Shown here: positions 25,747-34,232 of the stretch, piece by piece
Layout: each line of letters opens with the position of its first letter
Position numbering within the stretch: position 1 is the stretch's first letter
Assembly: GCA_017854855.1 (NCBI GenBank)
Contig: JAFMGZ010000019.1
Coordinates: forward strand, 1 to 62,710
Length of the DNA stretch: 62,710 bases
Direction: 5' to 3'
DNA from: Sulfitobacter sp.
Lineage (GTDB): Bacteria; Pseudomonadota; Alphaproteobacteria; Rhodobacterales; Rhodobacteraceae
Notes under the pieces: generated by a model
Databases searched by the model: none
Seen by the model: only the letters and a program-made list of their open reading frames with translations
Told to the model about the DNA's origin: nothing
Translations under genes and position numbers: made by a program

Positions 25747-26397
25747 ATGAAACACTTGGCAGCGCTCTTCTTGGCATCTTGGCCCGCAGCATCACTGGCC
25801 TGCGGTGCGCCGGTTTGCCTGGTTGATCCAAACAGCCTGACCCTGACCCAAGTCATCACATTTGACGATGTGGGCAGCGGCGCGGGTCCGGGGCTTTATG
25901 TCGATGACGTCCTGTCTTTGCCCGGGGCACGGTTTGGGGAACGCTTTGCCGGTCAAACCGTGACCAATTCCGGGCACCACGATGAAATCGCCGGGGATGC
26001 CATGTCTCCCTTGACCATGGTGCCCGGCGCCAGCGGCCAGAACCTGTCGCTGGTGCATTTCTACGGCAATACTGTGCTGAACGGCTATGGCAGCGCCGGT
26101 TTTCCCAAACGCGAGGCCCAGGGCGAAGGCGCGATTGCTGTCCTGTTTGACACAGACCAATCTGCCCTGGCCTTTGATCTGCGCGGCGGAGAGGCAGGCA
26201 CGGCCTACGTCCGATTTTTCCGCCGCGATGGCACCCTGATCGGCCAGGTGCCGGTCCAACCCGCCGGAGAATATGCCGTAGGTTTCCTGCGCGCCACGGG
26301 TCAGGCCGATATTGCAGGGTTCATCATGACAAATTCCGACCCTCAGGGGCTTGCCATGGACACTTTACGCTTTGGAAAACCACCCGATTTGAGTTAA
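25747..26397 (+). CDS. Secreted protein of unknown function
   Basis: The 216 residues open with a Sec signal peptide (MKHLAALFLASWPAASLA, cleavage near ALA-CG), followed by CGAPVCLVDP. The mature part is beta-rich with ITFDDVGSG, LSLVHFYGNTV and repeated Gly-Asp turns, resembling extracellular jelly-roll domains found in PEP-CTERM and choice-of-anchor proteins, but no C-terminal anchor is present. Two Cys near the mature N-terminus may form a disulfide. I do not recognise the family. Confidence 0.7.
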   Translation: MKHLAALFLASWPAASLACGAPVCLVDPNSLTLTQVITFDDVGSGAGPGLYVDDVLSLPGARFGERFAGQTVTNSGHHDEIAGDAMSPLTMVPGASGQNLSLVHFYGNTVLNGYGSAGFPKREAQGEGAIAVLFDTDQSALAFDLRGGEAGTAYVRFFRRDGTLIGQVPVQPAGEYAVGFLRATGQADIAGFIMTNSDPQGLAMDTLRFGKPPDLS

Positions 26398-26408
26398 CCA
26401 TCTGTTTT

Positions 26409-26846
26409 ATGTTTGAACGTTTATTCCCCCGCCGCAAATCACAGCGCACGCCGCTGCCGCAACCCAATGCACAGCTTGCACTTGGGGCCTTGCTGGTGCG
26501 CGTCGCTTTTGCTGACCGCAATTACCAGGCCACAGAGATTGGCCAGATCGACAGGATCCTGGCCCAGACCTTCAATCTCAAACCCATCGCCGCGGCCAAA
26601 TTGCGCGCCACCTGCGAAGCCTTGGAACGCGACGCGCCCGATACACCAGAGTTCGCGCGCATCTTGCGCGAAGAGGTGGATTACGCCCATCGCCTCGCCC
26701 TAGGCGACGCCATGTGGTCCGTTGCGCTGGCCGATGGCAACAGCGATGAACGCGAGGAAATTCAGCTGCTTGCCATTGAAACGGCACTTGGACTGACGGA
26801 CCTAGACATTGAAGATCTGCGAAAAAAGGCGACAGGCACGCTCTGA
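26409..26846 (+). CDS. TerB-like protein, copy 1
   Basis: The 145-residue helical protein has NAQLALGALLVRVAFAD, then YQATEIGQIDRIL and MWSVALADGNSDEREEIQL: the acidic DG(N)xxxxE signature of TerB/DjlA-N domains, which bind divalent metal. In this domain of unknown biochemical role the acidic loop coordinates metal. A paralogue with the same layout follows 36 bp later. No other tellurite-resistance genes are present, so the TerB name describes fold only. Confidence 0.85.
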   Translation: MFERLFPRRKSQRTPLPQPNAQLALGALLVRVAFADRNYQATEIGQIDRILAQTFNLKPIAAAKLRATCEALERDAPDTPEFARILREEVDYAHRLALGDAMWSVALADGNSDEREEIQLLAIETALGLTDLDIEDLRKKATGTL

Positions 26847-26882
26847 CTTGGCCTTTTGTGAATTGCCGCCTATATCCCGCAT

Positions 26883-27323
26883 ATGTTTGCAGATTTCTTG
26901 AAACGGCTGACCATGCCGCAACCCGCCCCGCTTGCCGACACCGACGCACGACTTGCGCTGACCGCGCTTTTGGTGCGCGTTGCCCGCGCTGACAATGATT
27001 ATGCCGAAGCCGAAGCGCAGATGATCGAACAGATCGCATCCGCCCGCTACGGCCTTGGCCCCCAAGATGCGGCCAGCCTGCGGCTTGATGCCGAAACCCT
27101 TGAAACAGAAGCCCCCGATACGGTCCGCTTTACCCGCGCGATCAAGGATGCTGTGCCCTATGATGAACGCCTCGGCGTCATTGAAGCGCTTTGGCAGGTG
27201 GTGCTGGCCGATGGCACCCGCAGCGACGAAGAAGACGCGCTGCTGCGCCTGACCGCAAGCCTGATTGGCGTCACCGACACCGACAGCGCCATGGCCAGAA
27301 AGCGCGTGCAAACCCCGAACTGA
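26883..27323 (+). CDS. TerB-like protein, copy 2
   Basis: The 146 residues repeat the pattern of the upstream gene: DARLALTALLVRVARAD, YAEAEAQMIEQIAS and LWQVVLADGTRSDEEDALLR. The pair looks like an old tandem duplication, since the domain cores align along their length while the N- and C-terminal tails differ. Probably cytoplasmic and co-transcribed with copy 1. Confidence 0.85.
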   Translation: MFADFLKRLTMPQPAPLADTDARLALTALLVRVARADNDYAEAEAQMIEQIASARYGLGPQDAASLRLDAETLETEAPDTVRFTRAIKDAVPYDERLGVIEALWQVVLADGTRSDEEDALLRLTASLIGVTDTDSAMARKRVQTPN

Positions 27324-27439
27324 CCCGTCTGTAGTGAGCTGCCGCAAGGTCACCTGCCCCTCGGGCTACGTGAAAATGTTGCATTCACCGCCATATTAGC
27401 GCCATATCCAAGACTGAACCAAAACAAGGCCGATCTTTT

Positions 27440-28216
27440 GTGAATATGACCCCTCCAGTGATCCAGATTGACGGCCTGCATAAGGCCTATGGTACCCTGG
27501 AAGTCCTCAAAGGCGTCAGCCTTGAGGCCCCTAGGGGTCATGTAATCTCTCTGATCGGATCTTCAGGTTCCGGAAAATCCACCCTGCTGCGCTGTTGCAA
27601 CCTGCTTGAGGACAGCCAGCAAGGGCAGATCCTGTTCAAGGGGGAACCTGTCACTTGGAAAGGCAGCGGTCACAACCGCAGGCCCGCAGATCCAAAACAG
27701 GTGCTGCGCATCCGCACGAATCTGTCGATGGTGTTTCAGCAATTCAACCTCTGGTCCCATATGACAATCCTGCAAAACGTGATGGAAGCCCCCCTCACCG
27801 TGCTGCGCCGGGACCGCGACGAGGTGGAAAAATCCGCGCGCGGCTATCTCGAAAAAGTCGGCATCGGTGACAAATGCGATGTCTACCCCGCCCAGCTTTC
27901 CGGCGGCCAGCAGCAACGCGCCGCCATCGCCCGTGCCCTGTGCATGGAACCCCAGGCGCTCTTGTTTGATGAACCCACATCAGCGCTGGATCCGGAACTG
28001 GAACAGGAAGTCATCAAGGTCATCAAGGATCTGGCAACCGAAGGCCGCACCATGATCATCGTCACCCATGACATGAACCTGGCCGCAGATGTATCGGATC
28101 ACGTCATATTTCTGCATCAGGGCCTGATCGAAGAACAAGGGCCGCCCGATAGATTGTTTGGCGCGCCCACATCAGAACGCCTGCGTGGGTTCTTGTCACC
28201 GACCCTTGCACCGTAA
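27440..28216 (+). CDS. Amino acid/polyamine ABC transporter ATP-binding protein
   Basis: The 258-residue ATPase is of the HisP/OccP/GlnQ class: Walker [11 protein letters not shown]-loop MVFQQFNLW, signature LSGGQQQR, Walker [12 protein letters not shown] and a switch His in VTHDM. It energises the polar amino acid importer encoded by the next three genes. The start is GTG at 27440 (AAGG 10 bp upstream); an ATG at 27446 is too far from that SD. The downstream polyamine-like catabolic genes suggest the solute, but arginine, ornithine or lysine is also possible. Confidence 0.93.
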   Translation: MNMTPPVIQIDGLHKAYGTLEVLKGVSLEAPRGHVISLIGSSGSGKSTLLRCCNLLEDSQQGQILFKGEPVTWKGSGHNRRPADPKQVLRIRTNLSMVFQQFNLWSHMTILQNVMEAPLTVLRRDRDEVEKSARGYLEKVGIGDKCDVYPAQLSGGQQQRAAIARALCMEPQALLFDEPTSALDPELEQEVIKVIKDLATEGRTMIIVTHDMNLAADVSDHVIFLHQGLIEEQGPPDRLFGAPTSERLRGFLSPTLAP

Positions 28217-28246
28217 CCAACCGATAATAAAAACCGGAGTATCACT

Positions 28247-28975
28247 ATGAAAACCATCCTTCTTTCGACGGCAGCCCTTGCGCTGACTGCGGGTCTGGCC
28301 TTTGCCGACGGCCATGCCAAAACCATCCGCCTGGGCACTGAGGGTGCCTACCCTCCCTACAACTTCCTCGATGACAAAGGCGAAGTCGCAGGATTTGAAC
28401 GCGAAGTCGGCGACGAGCTGTGCCTGCGCGCAGAGCTGAAATGCGAATGGGTCACCAACGAATGGGACAGCATCATCCCGAACCTTGTGTCGGGCAACTA
28501 CGATGTCATCATCGCAGGCATGTCCATCACGGCTGAACGTGACGAGGTCATCGACTTCTCCGCCCCCTACACACAGCCCGACCCTTCCGCCTTCCTCGCC
28601 ATGGGTGACGTGGATCTGGCCAATGCCGTGATCGCAGCGCAGTCCGGCACCATCCAGGCCAGCCACATCGCCTCCATGGCCGGTGCCACGCTGGTTGAAT
28701 TCGCAACCCCCGAAGAAACCATCGCAGCCGTGAAAAACGGCGAGGCCGATGCGGTTCTGGCCGACAAGGCCTTCCTCGACCCGATCGCCGAGGCCGACGC
28801 GGACCTCAGCATCGTGGGCGAAGACATCCTGCTGGGCGGCGGCATTGGCCTTGGCATCCGCGAAAGCGACGGCGAGCTGCGCGACAAGTTCAACGCAGCG
28901 ATCCAGTCCATGAAGGCAGACGGCAGCCTGAACACTTTGATCGAAAAGCACCTGCCCGGCTCCGCCACTTTCTAA
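28247..28975 (+). CDS. Periplasmic solute-binding protein, family 3
   Basis: The 242 residues begin with a signal peptide (MKTILLSTAALALTAGLAFA). The mature part has the family 3 core: IRLGTEGAYPPYNFLDD, NLVSGNYDVIIAGMSIT, ERDEVIDFSAPY and GEADAVLADKAFLDPI. These proteins bind polar or basic amino acids for the HisP-type ABC system. GGAG precedes the ATG. A perfect hairpin right after the gene would let the binding protein be made in excess of the permeases. Confidence 0.92.
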   Translation: MKTILLSTAALALTAGLAFADGHAKTIRLGTEGAYPPYNFLDDKGEVAGFEREVGDELCLRAELKCEWVTNEWDSIIPNLVSGNYDVIIAGMSITAERDEVIDFSAPYTQPDPSAFLAMGDVDLANAVIAAQSGTIQASHIASMAGATLVEFATPEETIAAVKNGEADAVLADKAFLDPIAEADADLSIVGEDILLGGGIGLGIRESDGELRDKFNAAIQSMKADGSLNTLIEKHLPGSATF

Positions 28976-28984
28976 ACACCGACA

Positions 28985-29010
28985 TGAAGGGGGGCCAACA
29001 CCCCCCTTCA
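28985..29010 (+). terminator. Hairpin between binding-protein and permease genes
   Basis: Perfect 10-bp stem TGAAGGGGGG / CCCCCCTTCA with a CCAACA loop, 9 bp after the binding-protein stop. The short T-tract suggests partial termination or 3'-end stabilisation inside the operon rather than a full stop. Confidence 0.75.
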
Positions 29011-29131
29011 TCTTGCCCATAAACTCAATCCTACCCTCTCAAAGGGTGCTGTCATTTTCCAATTTTGCGCCGATCCTGAGCAACTAGAAACCTTTCAGTG
29101 GTTCGCCTGCTACCTGACCACAGGTAAGCAT

Positions 29132-29935
29132 ATGAACCTCTATTGGTCGGTGCTGACGGTGCTTGCCCTGCTGGGCATCACGGCCCCTGTTGCCCTTGCC
29201 TTTGGTTTTGCCGGCGCGTCGGCTGCCCGCTCGGCACTGGCCCCGCTGCGCTGGATCGGCAAGACCTATATCGCCATTGTGCGCGGCGTGCCCGACATTG
29301 CCTTTTTCCTTTTCTTCGTGATCGCGCTGGATCAGGCAATCGAATACATGCGCCACCGCATACTGTGCCCGGACGTGACCGAACCTGTGCGCCAGGGCAA
29401 TGACTTCGTGGTCTGCCAGATCGCAAAAATGCCTCTGGGCAACTCACCGCAATGGGTCCACGAAACCTATGGCTTTTCGATCGCGGTGCTGACCTTTGCC
29501 ATCGTATATGGCGCTTTCGCCGCAAATGTCCTGTTCGGCGCAATGCGCGCTGTGCCTCATGCGCAGATTGAAACCGCCGCCGCCTATGGCATGTCTACCC
29601 GCCAGACTTTTTGGCGGGTCTTGGTGCCGCAGATGTGGGTCTATGCCCTGCCCGGCCTGTCCAACCTGTGGATGCTGCTGATCAAGGCCACGCCTTTGCT
29701 GTTTCTTCTGGGGGTCGAAGACGTCGTCTACTGGGCCCGCGAATTGGGCGGTACCAAAACACCGCGCTTTACGGATTACCCCCATGCAGATTGGCGCATG
29801 TGGTATTTCCTGGGCCTGTTGGTTTTCTACCTGTGTTTCACAAAGGTCTCTGAGGTCGTGCTGGACAGGGTGATGTCCCGCCTGACCCGCGGTCAGGCCA
29901 CGACGGGCGGCGAAGCGCAAAGGAAAGCAGCATGA
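29132..29935 (+). CDS. ABC transporter permease, HisMQ type (first)
   Basis: The 267-residue membrane protein has about five helices and the permease coupling loop AAAYGMSTRQTFWRVLVPQ (around residues 148-166). It carries an insertion of about 50 polar residues after the second helix (near residues 70-105) containing two Cys, longer than the minimal HisQ/HisM layout. AGGTAAG precedes the ATG at 29132. The next permease gene overlaps by 4 bp. Confidence 0.9.
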   Translation: MNLYWSVLTVLALLGITAPVALAFGFAGASAARSALAPLRWIGKTYIAIVRGVPDIAFFLFFVIALDQAIEYMRHRILCPDVTEPVRQGNDFVVCQIAKMPLGNSPQWVHETYGFSIAVLTFAIVYGAFAANVLFGAMRAVPHAQIETAAAYGMSTRQTFWRVLVPQMWVYALPGLSNLWMLLIKATPLLFLLGVEDVVYWARELGGTKTPRFTDYPHADWRMWYFLGLLVFYLCFTKVSEVVLDRVMSRLTRGQATTGGEAQRKAA

Positions 29936-30741
29936 GCGCCTGTCTGCAAACCATCCAGGATTACGGGTTGCGTGCCATCGGCATCGGCGAACGCCTGCTG
30001 CCGCGTGAAAACTTCACCCTGTGCGAACAATTCACCCTTATCGGGTCCGGCATGATCTGGAACGTCTATTTTGGCGTGATGGCGCTGTTTTTTGGCTTCT
30101 TTCTGGCCACCGCCCTCGGGATCGGCAAGGCCAGCCGCAACCGCTGGATTCGCAAACCGTCTGAATGGTTCATCTTTGTCTTTCGCGGCTCTCCGCTCTT
30201 TATCCAGTTCTTCTTTGGCTATTTCCTGTTTCTCTCGCTGAAATCGCAATACGCCTTTTTCGATCCCTTCACGGCCGCATGGCTGGGCGCGCTGATCGTG
30301 TTGTTTTGCAACACCGCCGCCTACGCGGGCGAGATTTTCTATGGCGCGCTGCAATCCATCCCAAAGGGCGATGTCGAGGCTGCGGATGCCTATGGGCTTT
30401 CCGGCTGGGCAAGGTTCCGAAGGGTCATCTGGCCCACGATGCTGCGGCTGGCATGGCCCGCCTATACGAACGAGGCGATCTTTCTGTTCCATTCCACCAC
30501 TTTGGTTTTCCTGTCGGGTTTTCCGGCATGGCAACAACGGGGCGATGCCCTTTATTATGCGGGATATTTCGCGGACAAGACCTTCAACCCTTTCATCCCC
30601 TATCCGATCCTCGCGGGATATTTCATCTTGTTGACGTTGATCGTGATCGCGGTCTTTGGCCTGATCAACAGCCGGCTCAATCGTCACCTGCCCCAGAACG
30701 CGCGGCAAAAATTACGCTTGCGTCCCAATCTGATACGGTAG
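29932..30741 (+). CDS. ABC transporter permease, HisMQ type (second)
   Basis: The 269 residues contain a long N-terminal segment (about 40 residues), then five helices and the coupling loop AADAYGLSGWARFRRVIWPTM. It pairs with the preceding permease to form the transmembrane part of the importer. The ATGA overlap gives coupled translation. FFGYFLFLSLKSQYAFFD is a typical permease stretch. The gene ends 107 bp before the first ligase gene, a gap that holds a palindromic site. Confidence 0.9.
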   Translation: MSACLQTIQDYGLRAIGIGERLLPRENFTLCEQFTLIGSGMIWNVYFGVMALFFGFFLATALGIGKASRNRWIRKPSEWFIFVFRGSPLFIQFFFGYFLFLSLKSQYAFFDPFTAAWLGALIVLFCNTAAYAGEIFYGALQSIPKGDVEAADAYGLSGWARFRRVIWPTMLRLAWPAYTNEAIFLFHSTTLVFLSGFPAWQQRGDALYYAGYFADKTFNPFIPYPILAGYFILLTLIVIAVFGLINSRLNRHLPQNARQKLRLRPNLIR

Positions 30742-30749
30742 TATTTAGG

Positions 30750-30761
30750 ATTTGATCAAAT
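30750..30761. promoter_or_regulatory. Palindromic operator candidate ATTTGATCAAAT
   Basis: A perfect 12-bp palindrome lies 88 bp before the start of the first glutamine-synthetase-like gene, between the permease and the catabolic genes. It resembles AT-rich operators of Lrp/AsnC- or GntR-type regulators. The binding protein is unknown. Confidence 0.45.
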
Positions 30762-30848
30762 TATCCGGCGCGTGGGCGGCGGAAGCTTTGGCAGGCACCG
30801 ACAACAGGTCGCCCCAAACCGCATGGCCCACCGCCCAAATGGTGTGCA

Positions 30849-32183
30849 ATGAACAACTGGCTTCGTAAAAATCCTCATGTCCGCTCTGTGCGGGTGGCTG
30901 CAGCTGATCTGAATGGACAGCCGCGCGGCAAACGTATCCCCACCCGTTTCGCAGATCGGGCGCTGGAGGATGGCACAAGGTTTCCCTTCTCGGTTCTGAA
31001 CCTCGACATTTGGGGCGAGGATATCGACAACAGCCCCCTGGTCCTTGAAAGCGGCGACAAGGACGGCGTGCTGAAACCAACAGAGCGTGGCTTCATGCCG
31101 ATGCCCTGGCTGGAATCGCCAACGGCGCTGCTGCCCATCTGGATGTATCACGATGATGGCCGCCCCTTCGCAGGTGACCCGCGCCATGCGCTCAATGCGG
31201 TGCTGCAGCGGTTCAAGGCCCGTGGGCTGACGCCTGTCTGCGCGGTTGAACTGGAATTCTTCCTGATCGACGATTCTGGTCGCAAACTTCAAGTCCCCCC
31301 TTCGCCCCGTACGGGCAAGCGCAGGCAGGCTGGCGATATCCTCAGCATGCGTGCCCTGGATCAGTTCGATAATTTCTTTACCGATCTTTATGATGCCTGC
31401 GAAGAAATGGACATTCCGGCCGACACCGCAATTTCAGAAGCCGGTCTGGGCCAGTTTGAAATCAACCTGATGCATTGCGACGACGCCCTGCGCGCCGCAG
31501 ACGATGCCTGGCTGTTCAAGATGGTGGTCAAGGGCCTCGCGCGCAGGCACGGCTTTGCCGCCAGCTTCATGGCGAAACCCTATCCCGATTATCCAGGTTC
31601 CGGCCTGCACACGCATTTTTCGGTGCTGGATGAAGAAGGCAACAATGTCTTTGACAACGGCGGCCCCGAAGGTACCGATCTTCTGCGTCACGGTGTGGCA
31701 GGCTGTCTGGCCGCGATGGCAGGATCGGCCTTGATATTTGCACCCCATGCCAACAGCTTTGACAGGATGGTCCCGGGCAACCATGCCCCCACAGGCGTCA
31801 GCTGGGCTTATGAAAACCGCACCTCATCCATTCGCATCCCCTCGGGTAATCCCAAGTCGCGGCGGATTGAACATCGCGTATCGGGCGGTGACGTGAACCC
31901 CTACCTGATGCTGGCCGCCGTTTTGGGGGCCGCTATCAATGGCATCGAAGACGGGCTGGAACCGCCTGCCCCGATCACCGGAAATGCCTATAATGCCGGA
32001 TTGGCACAGATCCCTACCGATTGGGAAACAGCCATAGATATGTTTGAGAACGACCCCGAGGTTGCACGTATTTTTGCCCCCGAACTCATCCGCAACTTTG
32101 TTCTGACCAAACGTCAGGAGATGCAATATATGGCAGAGCTGACCCCCGAAGAAAGGGTCGAGATCTATCTGGACACGGTGTAA
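30849..32183 (+). CDS. Glutamine-synthetase-like gamma-glutamyl ligase (PuuA-like), first copy
   Basis: The 444 residues show a GS beta-grasp N-terminus (VRVAAADLNGQPRGKRIP) and catalytic core: AVELEFFL, GLGQFEINL, GSGLHTHFSVLDEEG, NRTSSIRIP and HRVSGGDVNPYLM. This is the GlnT/PuuA subgroup, which ligates glutamate to an amine, as gamma-glutamylputrescine synthetase does. The local setting (amidotransferase, second ligase, PuuB-like oxidase) supports amine glutamylation rather than ammonia assimilation. No clear SD precedes the ATG. The paralogue at 32870 suggests division of labour or a mixed complex. Confidence 0.85.
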   Translation: MNNWLRKNPHVRSVRVAAADLNGQPRGKRIPTRFADRALEDGTRFPFSVLNLDIWGEDIDNSPLVLESGDKDGVLKPTERGFMPMPWLESPTALLPIWMYHDDGRPFAGDPRHALNAVLQRFKARGLTPVCAVELEFFLIDDSGRKLQVPPSPRTGKRRQAGDILSMRALDQFDNFFTDLYDACEEMDIPADTAISEAGLGQFEINLMHCDDALRAADDAWLFKMVVKGLARRHGFAASFMAKPYPDYPGSGLHTHFSVLDEEGNNVFDNGGPEGTDLLRHGVAGCLAAMAGSALIFAPHANSFDRMVPGNHAPTGVSWAYENRTSSIRIPSGNPKSRRIEHRVSGGDVNPYLMLAAVLGAAINGIEDGLEPPAPITGNAYNAGLAQIPTDWETAIDMFENDPEVARIFAPELIRNFVLTKRQEMQYMAELTPEERVEIYLDTV

Positions 32184-32192
32184 GGCAACCCC

Positions 32193-32870
32193 ATGAAAAT
32201 CGGTATTCTGATCACGGGTCACCCCCCCCAAGAGCTGTCTGAAAACGGACGCTATGATGCATATTTCCAGCGCCTGCTCGGTAGCGAAGACTTTACCTAT
32301 CAGGCCTGGTCGGTTGTGGATGGCGAGATGCCCGGCGACGTCAAAATGGCCGATGGCTGGCTGATCACCGGCTCCAGACACGGTGCCTATGAAGACCATC
32401 CATGGATCCCCCCGCTGGAGCAGTTTATCCGCGATTGTTACGCAACCCGCGTGCCCATGATCGGCGTCTGCTTTGGCCACCAGATCATCGCACAGGCCAT
32501 GGGCGGCCGGGTCGAAAAATTCAGCCAGGGCTGGTCCATCGGCCATGTTGAATACGACATGGGTGGCGAAAAAGTAGCGATCAATGCATGGCATCAAGAT
32601 CAGGTGGTAGAGAAACCTGTCTGCGCGACCGTCATAGGCTCAACCGACTTTTGCGCCAATGCCGCATTGCTTTATGATGATCTGTTCTGGACCATTCAAC
32701 CACACCCTGAATATGGGCATGATTTCATCGACGGGCTGATCCGCTATCGCGGCAAAGGCGTCGTGCCTGACACGCAGCTTGAGGCAGCGCAGGCCAAATT
32801 GGGTGCCCCTTTGGACAACCAAAAGGTCGCTAGGGAAATGGCGGCATTCTTTAAGAAAGAGAGGGCCTGA
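32193..32870 (+). CDS. Class I glutamine amidotransferase-like hydrolase
   Basis: The 225-residue GATase1 domain protein has catalytic Cys93 in GVCFGHQI and the His171/Glu173 pair in QPHPEYG. Stand-alone members hydrolyse gamma-glutamyl bonds. Placed between two gamma-glutamyl ligases and before an oxidase, it could play the role of PuuD (gamma-glutamyl-GABA hydrolase), although PuuD belongs to a different branch. Its stop codon overlaps the next start (TGATG), so the three genes are translated together. Confidence 0.8.
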   Translation: MKIGILITGHPPQELSENGRYDAYFQRLLGSEDFTYQAWSVVDGEMPGDVKMADGWLITGSRHGAYEDHPWIPPLEQFIRDCYATRVPMIGVCFGHQIIAQAMGGRVEKFSQGWSIGHVEYDMGGEKVAINAWHQDQVVEKPVCATVIGSTDFCANAALLYDDLFWTIQPHPEYGHDFIDGLIRYRGKGVVPDTQLEAAQAKLGAPLDNQKVAREMAAFFKKERA

Positions 32871-34228
32871 TGGCCGAATGGACCGACAAACTGCCGCAAG
32901 CGGCCGTTGCCTACCTCGAAGGCAAACGGCTGGACGAAGTGGAATGTATCGTCCCGGATTTGCCCGGCATCGCCAGGGGCAAGGCTGTGCCCGCGTCAAA
33001 ATTCGCCCGGCAGGAATATTTCCATCTTCCCGACAGCATCTTTTTCCAGACCATCACAGGGGAATGGGGCGAAGCCGCAGGGGACGAAGGGTTTATCGAA
33101 AAGGATATGATCCTCAGGCCCGACATGGCCACTGCCACCGCGGCCCCCTGGACGGGGGATTGGACACTTCAGGTGATCCATGACGCCTATGACCGTCATG
33201 GTCAGCCCGTCGAATATTCCCCGCGCAATGTGCTAAAGCGGGTCGTGCAGCTGTACCGCGACCAGGGTTGGGAACCCGTTGTCGCGCCAGAGATGGAATT
33301 CTTTCTCGTGGCGCGCAACCTTGATCCCGCCCGTGAAATTGAACCGATGATCGGTCGTTCCGGCAGGCCCGCTGCCGCGCGGCAGGCCTATTCGATGACC
33401 GCCGTTGACGAATTTGGCCCGGTGATCGACGACATCTATGATTTCGCCGAAGCCCAGGGTTTCGAGATCGACGGGATCACCCAGGAAGGCGGTGCAGGCC
33501 AGCTTGAGATCAACCTGCTGCATGGTGACCCGGTCCAACTGGCGGATGAGGTATTCTACTTCAAACGGTTGATCCGCGAAGCGGCGATGCGCCACAATTG
33601 CTATGCGACCTTCATGGCCAAGCCGATCGAGGACGAGCCGGGTTCAGCGATGCATATCCACCACTCCATTCTGGACCCTGCCACGGGCAAGAACCTGTTT
33701 TCCGATGATAATAACGACGAAACCGATCTGTTTCGCCATTTTATCGCAGGGCTGCAGACCCAGATGCCAAATGCGCTTGCGGTGATCGCACCCTATGTGA
33801 ACAGCTACCGTCGCTACGTCAAAGATCACGCAGCACCCATCAACCTTGAATGGGGCCGCGACAACCGCACGACGGGCATCCGTGTGCCACTGTCCAGCCC
33901 CGCTTCTCGGCGGGTAGAGAACCGGCTTGCCGGGATGGATTGCAATCCATACCTCGCGATTGCAGCATCACTGGCCTGTGGGTATCTGGGCATGATGGAC
34001 CGGCTGGAACCCAAGGAAGAATTCATGGGTGACGCCTATGACGGCGAAGGCGATATCCCCCGTGTATTGGGTGAGGCACTGGACCTGTTCGAAGAGGCAA
34101 CTGAATTGCACACCGTTCTGGGGCCTGAATTTGCCCGTGTGTACAGCATCGTCAAACGTGCCGAATATGATGAATTTCTGCAGGTCATCTCCCCTTGGGA
34201 GCGCGAACATCTGCTGCTGAACGTCTGA
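32870..34228 (+). CDS. Glutamine-synthetase-like gamma-glutamyl ligase (PuuA-like), second copy
   Basis: The 452-residue paralogue of the upstream ligase keeps the GS core: APEMEFFLVA, GAGQLEINL, GSAMHIHHSILD, NRTTGIRVP and NRLAGMDCNPYLA. The two copies differ in loop lengths and N-terminus (ECIVPDLPGIARGK), so they are an ancient rather than recent duplication. GS enzymes are dodecamers; mixed rings are conceivable but not shown. It starts within the stop codon of the amidotransferase and is followed 4 bp later by the oxidase. Confidence 0.85.
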   Translation: MAEWTDKLPQAAVAYLEGKRLDEVECIVPDLPGIARGKAVPASKFARQEYFHLPDSIFFQTITGEWGEAAGDEGFIEKDMILRPDMATATAAPWTGDWTLQVIHDAYDRHGQPVEYSPRNVLKRVVQLYRDQGWEPVVAPEMEFFLVARNLDPAREIEPMIGRSGRPAAARQAYSMTAVDEFGPVIDDIYDFAEAQGFEIDGITQEGGAGQLEINLLHGDPVQLADEVFYFKRLIREAAMRHNCYATFMAKPIEDEPGSAMHIHHSILDPATGKNLFSDDNNDETDLFRHFIAGLQTQMPNALAVIAPYVNSYRRYVKDHAAPINLEWGRDNRTTGIRVPLSSPASRRVENRLAGMDCNPYLAIAASLACGYLGMMDRLEPKEEFMGDAYDGEGDIPRVLGEALDLFEEATELHTVLGPEFARVYSIVKRAEYDEFLQVISPWEREHLLLNV

Positions 34229-34232
34229 TGCC

